Below are positions 15,549 to 24,392 of a stretch of DNA of 46,710 nucleotides, piece by piece. Every line of letters starts with the position of its first letter. The stretch's first letter is position 1. The stretch is from Nitrosopumilales archaeon CG_4_9_14_0_2_um_filter_34_16 (GTDB lineage: Archaea > Thermoproteota > Nitrososphaeria > Nitrososphaerales > Nitrosopumilaceae), in NCBI GenBank assembly GCA_002788515.1, contig PFRJ01000094.1:2240-48949 (forward strand). Reading direction: 5' to 3'. Position numbers and translations under genes: made by a program. The notes under the pieces are model-generated. The model was not told where the DNA came from. It did no database searches and saw nothing but the letters and a program-made list of their open reading frames with translations.

Positions 15549-16403
15549 TTAACTTGCTAATGTATTTACAATATCTGCTTTTGTGATTATTCCAACTAGT
15601 TTCGAGTTTTTAACTACTGGCAATCCACTTATGTCATGTTTGATCATACGTGTAATGGCAACTTTCACATCATCATCTCTTTCTACTGTGATTGGTTTAG
15701 TTGTCATAATGTCCGTAGCATGAAATGGAAACAGATAGCTCATTTGGTTTGAGTGTATTTCTTCCAATCCTTTTTTGTATTTGTATTCTTGAACTTCTTT
15801 AGGATCTGCTGATTCTGCTATCCATTGTGGTATTTTTGCAGGTACAAAATCTCTAAAAGTAATTATCCCTATTGGAATTTGATTTCTTTGTATTACTATC
15901 CGTGATATTCCATATTTCAACAATAAACTCTCCACGTGTAATATTGGATCGCTAGGTGCTGCAGTAATTACATCTCGTTTCATTATCTTTCCAACTTTTA
16001 GTGGTGCTGATTCTTTTGTAAGGAATGCTTTTACCAAATCTGTTTCTGTTACAATTCCTTCCAAATTACTGTCCTTATCTGTGATGATCACCAAGCTAAT
16101 TCTGTGTTTTTTCATCATTTTTGCACATTCCTGTACAGAATTCTTTCTAGTCAAAACAAATAGTCTTTTAGATGTAAAGTCTGCTGCTTTTACAGAATTG
16201 ATTGGGTTTGACCCCAATTCATAAATTTTTTTTGCAATGTCTTTTTCGGTAATGACTCCTATGGGTTTTTTCTTATCTGTTATGACTACTCTTTTTACTT
16301 TATTTTTTAACAAACTCTCTCTTGTTTTCAAGAGTGTAGTGTTGGGGCTAACTGTGATTGGTCTTGTAATTAATTCTGATAAATTTATTTTTTTTACATC
16401 CAC
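15549..16403 (-). CDS. Four-CBS-domain protein
   Basis: The 284-residue protein has four CBS repeats in two Bateman modules: about 8-62 (LITRPITVSPN, GVITEKDIAKK), 75-130 (FVLTRKNSVQ, GIVTETDLVKA), 140-192 (RDVITAAPSD, GIITFRDFVPA) and 228-284 (MTTKPITVERD, GIITKADIVNT). No effector domain is attached, so it probably acts as a nucleotide-sensing partner. It is convergent with the USP pair (stop two bases away). It resembles the protein at 34758-35606 in length and layout. Confidence 0.88.
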   Translation of the reverse strand: MDVKKINLSELITRPITVSPNTTLLKTRESLLKNKVKRVVITDKKKPIGVITEKDIAKKIYELGSNPINSVKAADFTSKRLFVLTRKNSVQECAKMMKKHRISLVIITDKDSNLEGIVTETDLVKAFLTKESAPLKVGKIMKRDVITAAPSDPILHVESLLLKYGISRIVIQRNQIPIGIITFRDFVPAKIPQWIAESADPKEVQEYKYKKGLEEIHSNQMSYLFPFHATDIMTTKPITVERDDDVKVAITRMIKHDISGLPVVKNSKLVGIITKADIVNTLAS

Positions 16404-16478
16404 TTTTAATCACGTTCTTATTTATTCTCTGTTTTAATACTTCTATTAGTGAATGTCATCTCTGAAAATCACTAAGAG

Positions 16479-16487
16479 ATATATTTA
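16479..16487 (+). promoter_or_regulatory. TATA box deciding the start of the HPF-like gene
   Basis: ATATATTTA is centred 27 bases before the ATG at 16510, which points to a leaderless mRNA starting there and not at the upstream ATGs at 16453 and 16498. Confidence 0.5.
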
Positions 16488-16509
16488 CTTCAGGTTTATG
16501 TTGTTTGGT

Positions 16510-16851
16510 ATGGTTGAACCAGTCCCTTTATTCATAGTTGGTTTATCTAAAGATGAACCTGCAAATGATATTATATCTTCCAAATTTGGCGCTGCCTTGG
16601 AAAAAGTACAACAAGTACTATCTCATATAATTGAGGCAAAAATTACAATTGAAACTCAAAATCCTGAGGGATCAAGAACACACTATGAAGCAACTGCATC
16701 TGTTAAAACTTCTAACGATACTCTGATTTATACCGAATCTGGTTGGGATATTTTAAAAATTGCTGATCAGTTATCTAAAAAACTAGAAGGTGAGTTGTCA
16801 AAACATGATGATAAACGCCAAAGAGAAAGTATTCGTAAACGTGATGCATGA
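16510..16851 (+). CDS. HPF/RaiA-like (ribosome hibernation factor type) protein
   Basis: The product (113 residues from MVEPVPLF) shows a helix, a strand pair with AKITIETQNPEG and HYEATASVKT, then SGWDILKIADQLSKKLEGEL and a charged KHDDKRQRESIRKRD end. This order and the basic tail resemble the HPF/YfiA ribosome-binding fold, which in bacteria stalls ribosomes under stress. The similarity is by pattern and is not certain; archaeal members of the fold are less studied. It sits among USP genes and overlaps or abuts the following USP, so the two are co-transcribed. Confidence 0.5.
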   Translation: MVEPVPLFIVGLSKDEPANDIISSKFGAALEKVQQVLSHIIEAKITIETQNPEGSRTHYEATASVKTSNDTLIYTESGWDILKIADQLSKKLEGELSKHDDKRQRESIRKRDA

Positions 16852-17287
16852 CAATATGTTTGAAAATATTCTAGTTCCTTATGATCTATCAAACCAATCT
16901 ACTAGGGCTTTTAAGACTGCATTAAGCATTGCAAAAAAATACGATTCAAAAGTGACTCTTTTAACATGTCTTGAAGGTGATGCATGGCATCATTACTACT
17001 ATGATTCACAAGCAGATAATGAACTAATTAAAAAACAAAACAAAGTCACAAAACAACATCTTCAAAAACTAGAAAAAATTGCGGAGAAAAATGGCATTTC
17101 TGTAAAATCTTACGTATTGACCTCAAAATCAGTCGTTAATGATATTGTAACTTTTGCAAAATCACGAAAACATGATTTGATCGTAATTGGTTCTCATGGT
17201 AGAATTGGGTTTGATAAATTTCTTTTGGGCAGTGTTGCAAACGGTGTGTCTCAAAAAACTAAAAGCCCAGTTTTAATTGTAAAGTAA
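16844..17287 (+). CDS. Universal stress protein (UspA fold)
   Basis: The product begins MHDNMFENILVPYDLSNQS, a typical USP first strand and loop, and ends with GSHGRIGFDKFLLGSVANGV (near residue 122), the ATP-binding G-x2-G-x9-GS motif. The frame is open from 16790; ATG 16844 (overlapping the HPF-like stop) or ATG 16856 (MFENIL) are both plausible starts. It is probably co-transcribed with the HPF-like gene. The downstream dehydrogenase starts 20 bases after its stop. Confidence 0.88.
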   Translation: MHDNMFENILVPYDLSNQSTRAFKTALSIAKKYDSKVTLLTCLEGDAWHHYYYDSQADNELIKKQNKVTKQHLQKLEKIAEKNGISVKSYVLTSKSVVNDIVTFAKSRKHDLIVIGSHGRIGFDKFLLGSVANGVSQKTKSPVLIVK

Positions 17288-17293
17288 ACCGAA

Positions 17294-17299
17294 GGTGAT
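17294..17299 (+). promoter_or_regulatory. Shine-Dalgarno site that places the dehydrogenase start
   Basis: GGTGAT lies seven bases before the ATT codon at 17307 and four before TTA at 17304. No ATG, GTG or TTG in frame follows until 17382, well inside the Rossmann fold, so this site indicates initiation at a non-standard codon. Confidence 0.5.
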
Positions 17300-17306
17300 A
17301 TAATTA

Positions 17307-18206
17307 ATTTCAATTATTGGAAGTGGCCGAGTTGGCACAGCTATTGCATTTCTATGTGTCTCAAATGCCTTAGACGATGTTTTGCTTGTAAATCGTACCG
17401 CAAGCAAAGCGATTGGCGAATCTTTGGATATCGTAAATGCAATTCCTTCTACTTCTAAATTTTCTATTCGTGGAACTGATGATTATTCTGAATTGGTAAA
17501 TTCAACTGTTGTTGTGATTGCAGCTAGCACAGAAACATATCTAACAGATAGAACCGAAAATATGGCATCACAAGTCACCATGATAAAAGAAATAGCAAAA
17601 AACATTCAACGCTATTGTCCTTCTACAATAGTCTTATTGATTTCCAATCCTCTTGATGTTTTAACATATTTTTTTCAAAAAGAATCTAGATTTTCCAGAT
17701 ACAAAGTAATTGGAGTGGCATCTAGTTTGGATGCCAGTAGATTTCGATATTTTATTTCAGAGAAATTTTCTGTTCCTCAGATATCTATTGCTGACGCACT
17801 AGTTCTTGGAGAACATGGGGATTCTATGGTTCCTGTATTTTCTAGGTGTTTTGTTGATGGAACTCCATTGCTTTCAATGCTTGATAACGATGAACGAGAT
17901 TTGATTATTGATGCTGTTAGAAATTACTGGAAAACACTGCGAAATTATAAGAGTCGATCTCAATTCGGTATTGCCAAAAACTCCTACGATGTAATCGATG
18001 CTATCATTTCTAAAAAAGAAATATCTGTTCCTGCTTCTGTTGTTCTTGATGGTGAATATGGTGAAACTAATGTCTCCATGGGTGTTCCAGTCAAAATCAA
18101 TCAAAATGGAATTATTGAAATACAAAAAATAGAACTTGATAAATTTGAACAAAATTCACTTAAAATTTCTGCACACACTATCCGAATTAACATTCAATCT
18201 GTCTGA
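17307..18206 (+). CDS. Malate/lactate dehydrogenase-family protein with non-canonical start
   Basis: From 17304 the frame reads LISIIGSGRVGTAIAF, an NAD-binding GxGxxG first strand, so the real N-terminus lies upstream of TTG 17382. Downstream are the NPLDVLTYF region, the catalytic GEHGDSMVPVFS (His-Asp-type active site) and a normal C-terminus. The family oxidises L-malate or L-lactate with NAD(P)+; the loop STETYLTDR in place of the usual arginine-rich substrate loop leaves specificity open, but malate fits carbon metabolism of these archaea. There is no ATG/GTG/TTG at the N-terminus and TAA is in frame at 17301. ATT 17307 after a strong GGTGAT is my best start; an ATG-to-TTA change at 17304 is the alternative. 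Confidence 0.75.
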   Translation: MSIIGSGRVGTAIAFLCVSNALDDVLLVNRTASKAIGESLDIVNAIPSTSKFSIRGTDDYSELVNSTVVVIAASTETYLTDRTENMASQVTMIKEIAKNIQRYCPSTIVLLISNPLDVLTYFFQKESRFSRYKVIGVASSLDASRFRYFISEKFSVPQISIADALVLGEHGDSMVPVFSRCFVDGTPLLSMLDNDERDLIIDAVRNYWKTLRNYKSRSQFGIAKNSYDVIDAIISKKEISVPASVVLDGEYGETNVSMGVPVKINQNGIIEIQKIELDKFEQNSLKISAHTIRINIQSV

Positions 18207-18210
18207 ATTT

Positions 18211-18891
18211 TTATACTATAGAATTTAGTGCATATCCTATTGAATATGCCATTATTGCCGCAATTCCACCAATAATTAGCGTAAATAAACCCGATTTGAT
18301 TTTTGATTTTTTAACAATCTTTCCCTTGATAGTTCCAACTAAGAAAAATGCTAACGCTACTAAAATTGTTGAATACATAAAGGCATCATAATTTGAATTA
18401 ATCTCGATTGTGATCAAGATCATAAAAGGAATTAATGGAATTAATCCAATGATATTGAATCCAAAAAATGTACTCAGTGAACTGTCTAATGGATTTTTGT
18501 CTCCTTCTATCAGACCTAGCTCTTCTTTCATCATCGTGTCAATCCAAACTTTTCGCTTTGAAGTAATTACTCTAACAACTTCTTCAAGTAATTCTTCTTT
18601 GAATCCCTTTTTGGCGTAAATCTCTCTTATCTCTTCTTTTTCTTGTTCTGCTAGATTATCAATTTCCCACTCTTCTTGATTTCTTTTCATTTCGATGTAC
18701 TCGTTTCTTGCCTTTGATGATTGATAATTTGCCGTAGCCATTGAAAATCCATCTGCAAATAAATTGGCAAATCCTAAGATTAGAATTATTCCTGGTGATA
18801 ATCCTGCACCCACCACTCCTGCAACTATTGCAAAAGTTGTTACAGCTCCATCAATAGAACCGTAAATAAATTCCTCAAAATGCCATTTCAT
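18211..18891 (-). CDS. VIT1/CCC1-family iron/manganese transporter
   Basis: The 226-residue membrane protein has the family start YGSIDGAVTTFAIVAGVVGAG (Asp14 and flanking residues), FADGFSMATANYQSSK near residue 47, a long charged cytosolic loop (about 60-130) with EE pairs that may bind metal, and three C-terminal helices. VIT1/CCC1 proteins move Fe2+ or Mn2+ across membranes. It is convergent with the dehydrogenase (stop four bases away) and lies inside a stress-protein cluster, which fits metal and oxidative stress control. Confidence 0.85.
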   Translation of the reverse strand: MKWHFEEFIYGSIDGAVTTFAIVAGVVGAGLSPGIILILGFANLFADGFSMATANYQSSKARNEYIEMKRNQEEWEIDNLAEQEKEEIREIYAKKGFKEELLEEVVRVITSKRKVWIDTMMKEELGLIEGDKNPLDSSLSTFFGFNIIGLIPLIPFMILITIEINSNYDAFMYSTILVALAFFLVGTIKGKIVKKSKIKSGLFTLIIGGIAAIMAYSIGYALNSIV

Positions 18892-18992
18892 TTGTTAAAT
18901 TTATTTGCAATTACTTTGATTAATTGATATGAATAACTTCAATATTGAAAATCAACACTGTTTCTTATATTGAATAACATGAATCAACAACT

Positions 18993-19415
18993 ATGTCAAA
19001 AATTCAGAAAATTCTGGTACCTCTAGATGGTTCATCAAATTCAATGAGAGGATTAGATACTGCAATAGATATTGCAAAGGGTTGTGATGCTGAAATTACT
19101 GGTTTTTATGTATTTCATTTGCCTTTGGCAGCAGGAGTAAAATACACACAAAAAATGAAAGATAACGCTCAGAAAAAAGCAATAAAAGCCATAGGTCCTG
19201 CAATAAACAAAACCCAAAAAGCTGGTGCTACATTCAAGTATAAAACTGGTGGCGGTAACACTGGGTCTGAAATATCTAATTTTGCTCAAAAAGGAAAATT
19301 TGACTTGATTGTAATTGGAGCTAGAGGTTTGGGTGGAGTAAAAGAAGCCTTTCTTGGAAGCACATCAAACTATGTCATGCACAAAACTCAAGTTCCTGTA
19401 CTGATTGTAAAATAA
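18993..19415 (+). CDS. Universal stress protein (UspA fold)
   Basis: The 140-residue protein starts QKILVPLDGSSNSMRGL and ends with GARGLGGVKEAFLGSTSNYV (near residue 112), the nucleotide-binding motif. A CTTATATT box about 27 bases before the ATG fits a leaderless mRNA. It resembles the USP at 14685-15116 at both ends, suggesting duplication. Confidence 0.9.
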   Translation: MSKIQKILVPLDGSSNSMRGLDTAIDIAKGCDAEITGFYVFHLPLAAGVKYTQKMKDNAQKKAIKAIGPAINKTQKAGATFKYKTGGGNTGSEISNFAQKGKFDLIVIGARGLGGVKEAFLGSTSNYVMHKTQVPVLIVK

Positions 19416-19635
19416 TTAAAATATTTTTTAAATTTTTTTCATTGACAAAACATATTTTTAATTTATTAAATTAATTTTTCATGTAACATTTAATATACTG
19501 TATGTATAATGTAGATTGATCATTGTTTTACTAAATTATTTCGGCACTTTAAGTCGGTAATATTTTATTTCAATTCAAAAATTACCTATTACAGTTTGTT
19601 TTTATCTGATGAATGGTAATACTAGTTAGTAGTAT
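19416..19635. other. 220-base AT-rich intergenic region upstream of TFB
   Basis: This stretch has runs of A/T and several TATA-like strings (for example ATTTAATATACT near 19491) but no coding frame of note. It probably holds the TFB promoter with a longer 5' leader. I see no repeat or stable stem. Confidence 0.4.
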
Positions 19636-20556
19636 ATGGTAAATTATTCAAATGAGTACGATGTCAAGTGTCAACTAGATGCTTGCAAAACTTATCCTGC
19701 AATAACTGATTCTGAACGAGGAGAAATTGTTTGTGGGGGATGCGGTCTTATCCTAGTGGACAGTATGTCTGATGTGTCTTATGAGAATAATGGTTATTCT
19801 TCAGAAGATTTTATGACTCAGGCAAGAACAGGCCCTGCAACATCGTTAACAATGTATGATAGAGGTTTGTCAACTATAATTGGAACAAATAAGGATTCAA
19901 CTGGAAAACCTCTATCCAGTAAAACAAAATATGATTTTAACCGATTACGTACATGGGATCAACGAAGTAAATCTAAGCAAACTGCTAGTTTTAGCAAGGC
20001 GTTTACTCTGATGAATGGCATGAAAACAAAGTTGGGGCTTTCAAACAATGTTGTTGAATCTGCAGCATATATTTACAGAAAAATAGTTGATGCAAAATTA
20101 ACTAGGGGAAGAACAATGGCTTCACTAATTTCAGCTTCGCTCTACGCAGCATGTAGGGAAAATAACACTCCTAGAACCTTGGATGATATCGCAGATGCTG
20201 GAAATGTGGAGAGAAGAATCCTATCTAGAGATCTGAGAACTATTGTGAAAAAACTTGGATTAACTCTTAATCAATATGATACGACTTCATTCATCTCAAA
20301 AATTTCAAATAATCTGAATTTGGGTGAAAAAACCAAACGAGATGCCTTTGAAATCCTAAAACGCTGTGAATCAGAACAGATTACTGCAGGAAAGCATCCT
20401 GTAGGACAAGCTGCTGCCTCACTGTATATCTCCTGTATCCTAAATGGTGAAAAACTCAGTCAAAAGAAATTTTCTATGGAATCTGGAGTAAGTGATGTCA
20501 CGATTCGAAATAGAGTTGCTTTGATTACAAAAACACTCAAAATTATGGATTTGTAG
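19636..20556 (+). CDS. tfb: Transcription initiation factor TFIIB (TFB)
   Basis: The 306-residue protein has an N-terminal zinc ribbon (Cys12, Cys17, Cys33, Cys36), a B-finger/linker region with RLRTWDQRSK (about 100-110) and two cyclin folds (about 115-210 and 215-300) with GRTMASLISASLYAACRE and KHPVGQAAASLYISC. TFB recruits RNA polymerase to TBP-bound promoters. The first cysteine pair is spaced C-x4-C, not the usual C-x2-C. These archaea often carry several TFB paralogues; this one may be condition-specific. Confidence 0.95.
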   Translation: MVNYSNEYDVKCQLDACKTYPAITDSERGEIVCGGCGLILVDSMSDVSYENNGYSSEDFMTQARTGPATSLTMYDRGLSTIIGTNKDSTGKPLSSKTKYDFNRLRTWDQRSKSKQTASFSKAFTLMNGMKTKLGLSNNVVESAAYIYRKIVDAKLTRGRTMASLISASLYAACRENNTPRTLDDIADAGNVERRILSRDLRTIVKKLGLTLNQYDTTSFISKISNNLNLGEKTKRDAFEILKRCESEQITAGKHPVGQAAASLYISCILNGEKLSQKKFSMESGVSDVTIRNRVALITKTLKIMDL

Positions 20557-20700
20557 TTACAAACTGGAATATTTTCAACTGTAAAAACAAAACATCCTTC
20601 AGGATTCCCTATGTTGAGATAATTAATTGAACACAGAAGTGTATACACGTCAAACCAAAATTCATTGTTTGAGTTATTCCCAACTTTTTTTGAGGCTTTA

Positions 20701-20814
20701 TTATGATGGATTCATTACCGTGCCTCTTTCTTTGGTTTTTTGATCTACTAAAGCTAGTACATATTTGCCATGCTCTGCTTGACATGTGTCTATATTTGTG
20801 GAAAAACCATCCAT
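20701..20814 (-). CDS. Possible 37-residue hypothetical protein
   Basis: The minus strand reads MDGFSTNIDTCQAEHGKYVL and continues ALVDQKTKERGTVMNPS to TAA. The composition is protein-like and it lies in the otherwise empty TFB downstream gap. A longer overlapping frame in another register (20609-20992) looks less protein-like. There is no clear promoter. It could also be a decayed gene end. Confidence 0.3.
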   Translation of the reverse strand: MDGFSTNIDTCQAEHGKYVLALVDQKTKERGTVMNPS

Positions 20815-21004
20815 AGTCTCTCATATGCATCCAGAATCTGTAATTGCTATGAGGGTATTTTTCATTATTGATTTTCATGTTGTATAATGACATTTCTGGT
20901 CTTTCAAAAATTATCCTCAAATCCAAATTAATTGGGATTAAAATGAGATTGTCAACCTTGAAAATTATGATTCTATTAATATGATATGCCATGTATCATA
21001 ATTT

Positions 21005-21142
21005 ATGTCAAAAAGAACCAAGAAAGAATTAGAAGATGATTGGAAGAAATTTGAACAAGGTGAAATGAAAGAAGAAGATCATCAACTTGAACTCAAAGAA
21101 GGATATGAGCAAGATGAAAAATATGAAGAATCCAACGATTAA
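21005..21142 (+). CDS. 45-residue acidic hypothetical protein
   Basis: The product starts MSKRTKKELEDDWKKFEQGE and is dominated by Glu, Asp and Lys with no hydrophobic core, predicting one charged helix or disorder. It stands alone between TFB and the convergent CDC48 gene. Small acidic proteins of this kind are common but uncharacterised in these genomes. Confidence 0.5.
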   Translation: MSKRTKKELEDDWKKFEQGEMKEEDHQLELKEGYEQDEKYEESND

Positions 21143-21325
21143 TATCCAAAAATTCTTGAAAATTTATAACAGAATCTAATTGTTCTCATTAAAAAATAAT
21201 AAATTTTTACTTCTCAAACAACTGTGATGTGATTTGTTTTCTTCAATTATCTAAGAAAAATTAAAAATTTCTTTAGAAATAATCAGTTTAGAAATTAAAT
21301 AATTATGATGGGTATTTGTAAAAAT

Positions 21326-23443
21326 TTATGCTGGTTTTGTTTTTCTGATTTCTTCTACAGAATCTTCTAGATCTTTTTGAGATATTTTGATTAATTTGAC
21401 ATCTTTTTCTTTGCTTTCAACAAATTTCTTTACCCCCAAAAGCGCTGCACGATTACATACCTCTTCAATCTCAGCTCCGCTGAATCCTTTTGCCATTTCT
21501 GATAGTATTTTTAGATTAACCTCCTCAGCAAGTGGTTTATCTTTTGTATGAATTTTGAAAATCATTTCTATTCCGGCGATATCTGGATTTGGAACTTCAA
21601 TCACTCTGTCAAATCTACCCGGTCTAAGTAATGCGGGATCTACTATGTCTAGCCTATTTGTGGCTCCAATTATTAGAACATTATGTAATTCCTCTAACCC
21701 ATCAATTTCAGTCAAAATTTGTGATACTACATTTTCTGTGACATGCGAATCAGAACTCCCACTACCTCTTCTTGGTACTAAAGCATCAATTTCATCAAAG
21801 AAAATAATACATGGGGCCGCCATTCGTGCTTTTCTAAAAATCTCTCTTACTCCTTTTTCAGATTCGCCAACCCATTTTGAGAGTAGTTCAGGACCTTTGA
21901 TGCTGATGAAATTAGATTCTGTAGTTGTTGCCACTGCTTTTGCAATCAACGTCTTTCCAGTTCCAGGTGGTCCATAAAGTAATACTCCTTTTGGAGGACT
22001 CACATGAGCGTATTCAAATGCTTCTTTGTATTTTAATGGCCACTCTATTGCTTCACGAAGTTCTTCTTTTAATTTGTCTAGACCTCCAACCTCATCCCAA
22101 CTTACATTTGGGATCTGAACTAGAACCTCTCTAAGGGCAGAAGGCCTAACTTCTTTTAGTGCATCTGTAAAATCATTACTAGTTATTTTTATTTTTTGCA
22201 ATACTTCTTTTGAAACTTTTTCTTCTTCTAAGTTAATTTCTGGTAATATTCTTCTTAAAGATCTCATTGCAGCTTCTTTACAAAGTACTTCCAAATCCGC
22301 ACCAACAAATCCATGAGTTGTCTTGGAAATTTTCTTAAGATCTACCTTTTTGTCCAATGGCATTCCACGTGTATGAATATTTAGAATTTGTAATCGTCCT
22401 TCGTCGTCAGGAATTCCTATTTCGATTTCCCTGTCAAACCTTCCGGGTCTTCTAAGAGCAGGATCAATAGAATCTGGTCTGTTAGTAGCTGCAATAACTA
22501 CAACTTTTCCTCTCGATTTCATGCCATCCATCAATGTTAGCAATTGTGACACAATTCGTTTTTCTAGTTCACCAGTAACCTCCTCTCTTTTTGGTGCAAT
22601 GGAATCTATCTCATCAATGAAAATAATGCTGGGAGCATTTTCTTCTGCCTGCTTGAAAATGTCTCTTAGTTTTTCTTCACTTTCTCCATAATGTTTGGCC
22701 ATGATTTCAGGACCGCTAAGTGAAGTAAAATTAGAATTTGTTTCTCCTGCCACTGCTTTTGCAAGTAATGTCTTTCCAGTTCCAGGTGGTCCATATAGCA
22801 ACACACCTTTTGGTGACTCTATGCCAATTTTATCAAATAATTCTGGATGTCTCATTGGTAATTCTACCATTTCACGTATCTTTTGAATTTCATTTTTTAA
22901 TCCTCCCAAATCATCATAAGTGAATCTGGGAACTGACGCGTCAATTGATTTTGTAACTGCACCTAGCTTGAATATCGTGTTTTCAGTAACGATAACTGGT
23001 TTTGATGGTTTTGTACTAGTTACAATCAATTGTATTTTACTCCCCATTTGAGTGCTAACAATTACTGTGTCTCCGGTTGTAAATACATGATCTTGATAAA
23101 GTGAAATCATGTATTCGTGTAATCCATCAGCGTGAATTTTTTCAGTAGGTGATAAAACAATTTGTTCTGCATCTGCTCCTTCGACAGGTTTTATGGACAC
23201 CTTTTCTCCAATACTTGCCCCAATATTGTATCTTGTAAGCCCATCAATACGAATAATCCCACTGTTACGATCTTCTGGAAACCCAGACCATAATTTTACA
23301 TGTGTTTTTTTGTTTGCAGATAATTCTAAAATTTGCCCTGCACGTAAATTATTGTCTTCGATAATTTGAGGATCAATGACTGCTACCCCATTACCCACGT
23401 AACTCTGTGGCATCTCTTCTATTCTTAATTCTGTATCAGACAT
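21326..23443 (-). CDS. CDC48/VAT-type AAA+ ATPase
   Basis: The 705-residue protein has an N-domain (about 1-180), then two AAA modules: D1 with Walker A GPPGTGKT near residue 218 and Walker B FIDEIDSIAP, and D2 with a second GPPGTGKT near 492 and FFDEIDALVP. Arginine-finger regions (RRPGRFDRE, LRPGRFDR) are present in both. VAT/Cdc48 forms a hexamer that unfolds proteins and can feed the proteasome. The C-terminus (RKTKPA) lacks the HbYX proteasome-docking motif. It is transcribed alone. Confidence 0.95.
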   Translation of the reverse strand: MSDTELRIEEMPQSYVGNGVAVIDPQIIEDNNLRAGQILELSANKKTHVKLWSGFPEDRNSGIIRIDGLTRYNIGASIGEKVSIKPVEGADAEQIVLSPTEKIHADGLHEYMISLYQDHVFTTGDTVIVSTQMGSKIQLIVTSTKPSKPVIVTENTIFKLGAVTKSIDASVPRFTYDDLGGLKNEIQKIREMVELPMRHPELFDKIGIESPKGVLLYGPPGTGKTLLAKAVAGETNSNFTSLSGPEIMAKHYGESEEKLRDIFKQAEENAPSIIFIDEIDSIAPKREEVTGELEKRIVSQLLTLMDGMKSRGKVVVIAATNRPDSIDPALRRPGRFDREIEIGIPDDEGRLQILNIHTRGMPLDKKVDLKKISKTTHGFVGADLEVLCKEAAMRSLRRILPEINLEEEKVSKEVLQKIKITSNDFTDALKEVRPSALREVLVQIPNVSWDEVGGLDKLKEELREAIEWPLKYKEAFEYAHVSPPKGVLLYGPPGTGKTLIAKAVATTTESNFISIKGPELLSKWVGESEKGVREIFRKARMAAPCIIFFDEIDALVPRRGSGSSDSHVTENVVSQILTEIDGLEELHNVLIIGATNRLDIVDPALLRPGRFDRVIEVPNPDIAGIEMIFKIHTKDKPLAEEVNLKILSEMAKGFSGAEIEEVCNRAALLGVKKFVESKEKDVKLIKISQKDLEDSVEEIRKTKPA

Positions 23444-23725
23444 TTTTTTGAATTTTCGTGAGCATTGGTAATGTTATTCTCTATGCTGTTATAAACTGGA
23501 AAAACGATTGTCACCATCGATAATCATGATGAATTTGATAAATACCCAACACTTGTAATTGCAGTGCTTAAAAATACATTTAAAAAAATTCATGTTCCTT
23601 ACTCTCTCTTCTAATTCTATAATGGAATTCAATGAATCGATATCAATAGTAGACGTTTATCCAATATGACAGACATGACTATATTATCAATGTGTCCAAA
23701 AAATTTAGTAGGAGAATAAATACAA

Positions 23726-24382
23726 ATGAAAATAGAAAAAAAATATCAAACAGCATTAAATGATTTAATTTGTCATCTGAGAAATTCAAGATTCCTAACC
23801 GATGATCGTGTAGAAACTGCATTTAGAAATATTCCAAGGCATGTATTTGTTCCAGAATCTGAGCTAGACTGTGCATATTACAATGAACCTTTACCAATAA
23901 TGAAAAACCAGACTATCTCTCAGCCAGGTGTTGTATCTAGAATGACTGAGTGGTTGGATGTCAAAAATGGACAAAACATTCTTGAAATTGGCACTGGTTC
24001 TGGTTGGCAAAGTGCAATCCTGTCGTATTTGACAGACCAAGGAACCGTATATTCTATTGAGCGACACCCCGAACTAGTAAAATTTGCACAAGATAATCTC
24101 AAAAAATTGAAAATTAAAAACGTTCATGTAATTTTGGGTGATGGTAGTCTAGGATACTCCAAAGCTGCTCCCTATGATAGAATAATAGTTACTGCAGCTT
24201 GCACAGAAATTCCTTTGCCTTTACTTGAGCAATTAAATGAAAATGGGCTTTTACTTGCTCCTGTGGGAGATGAGTCACAATCCTTAATTTTGCTACAAAA
24301 GACTGCTAAAGGAATTGTTGAAATAAAAAACCAATCAAGCTATGTTTTTGTTCCTTTGTTGGGAAAATTCGGCAAGAAATAA
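23726..24382 (+). CDS. pcm: Protein-L-isoaspartate O-methyltransferase
   Basis: The 218-residue protein matches the PIMT family: RFLTDDRVETAFRNIPRHVFVP at the N-terminus in parts, the TISQPGVVSRMTEWL substrate loop near residue 58, the SAM-binding LEIGTGSGWQSAIL near 78, and ILGDGSLGY near 130. It methylates isoaspartyl residues formed by protein ageing and starts their repair, using SAM in the cytoplasm. The length is normal. It is followed by a convergent hypothetical gene. Confidence 0.93.
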   Translation: MKIEKKYQTALNDLICHLRNSRFLTDDRVETAFRNIPRHVFVPESELDCAYYNEPLPIMKNQTISQPGVVSRMTEWLDVKNGQNILEIGTGSGWQSAILSYLTDQGTVYSIERHPELVKFAQDNLKKLKIKNVHVILGDGSLGYSKAAPYDRIIVTAACTEIPLPLLEQLNENGLLLAPVGDESQSLILLQKTAKGIVEIKNQSSYVFVPLLGKFGKK

Positions 24383-24392
24383 ACATCTAAAA

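Noticed and set aside
20609..20992. 127-residue minus-strand frame after TFB
   Set aside because: Its composition (many Ile, Arg, Trp and His runs with no domain pattern) looks like a shadow; a shorter frame in another register is more protein-like.
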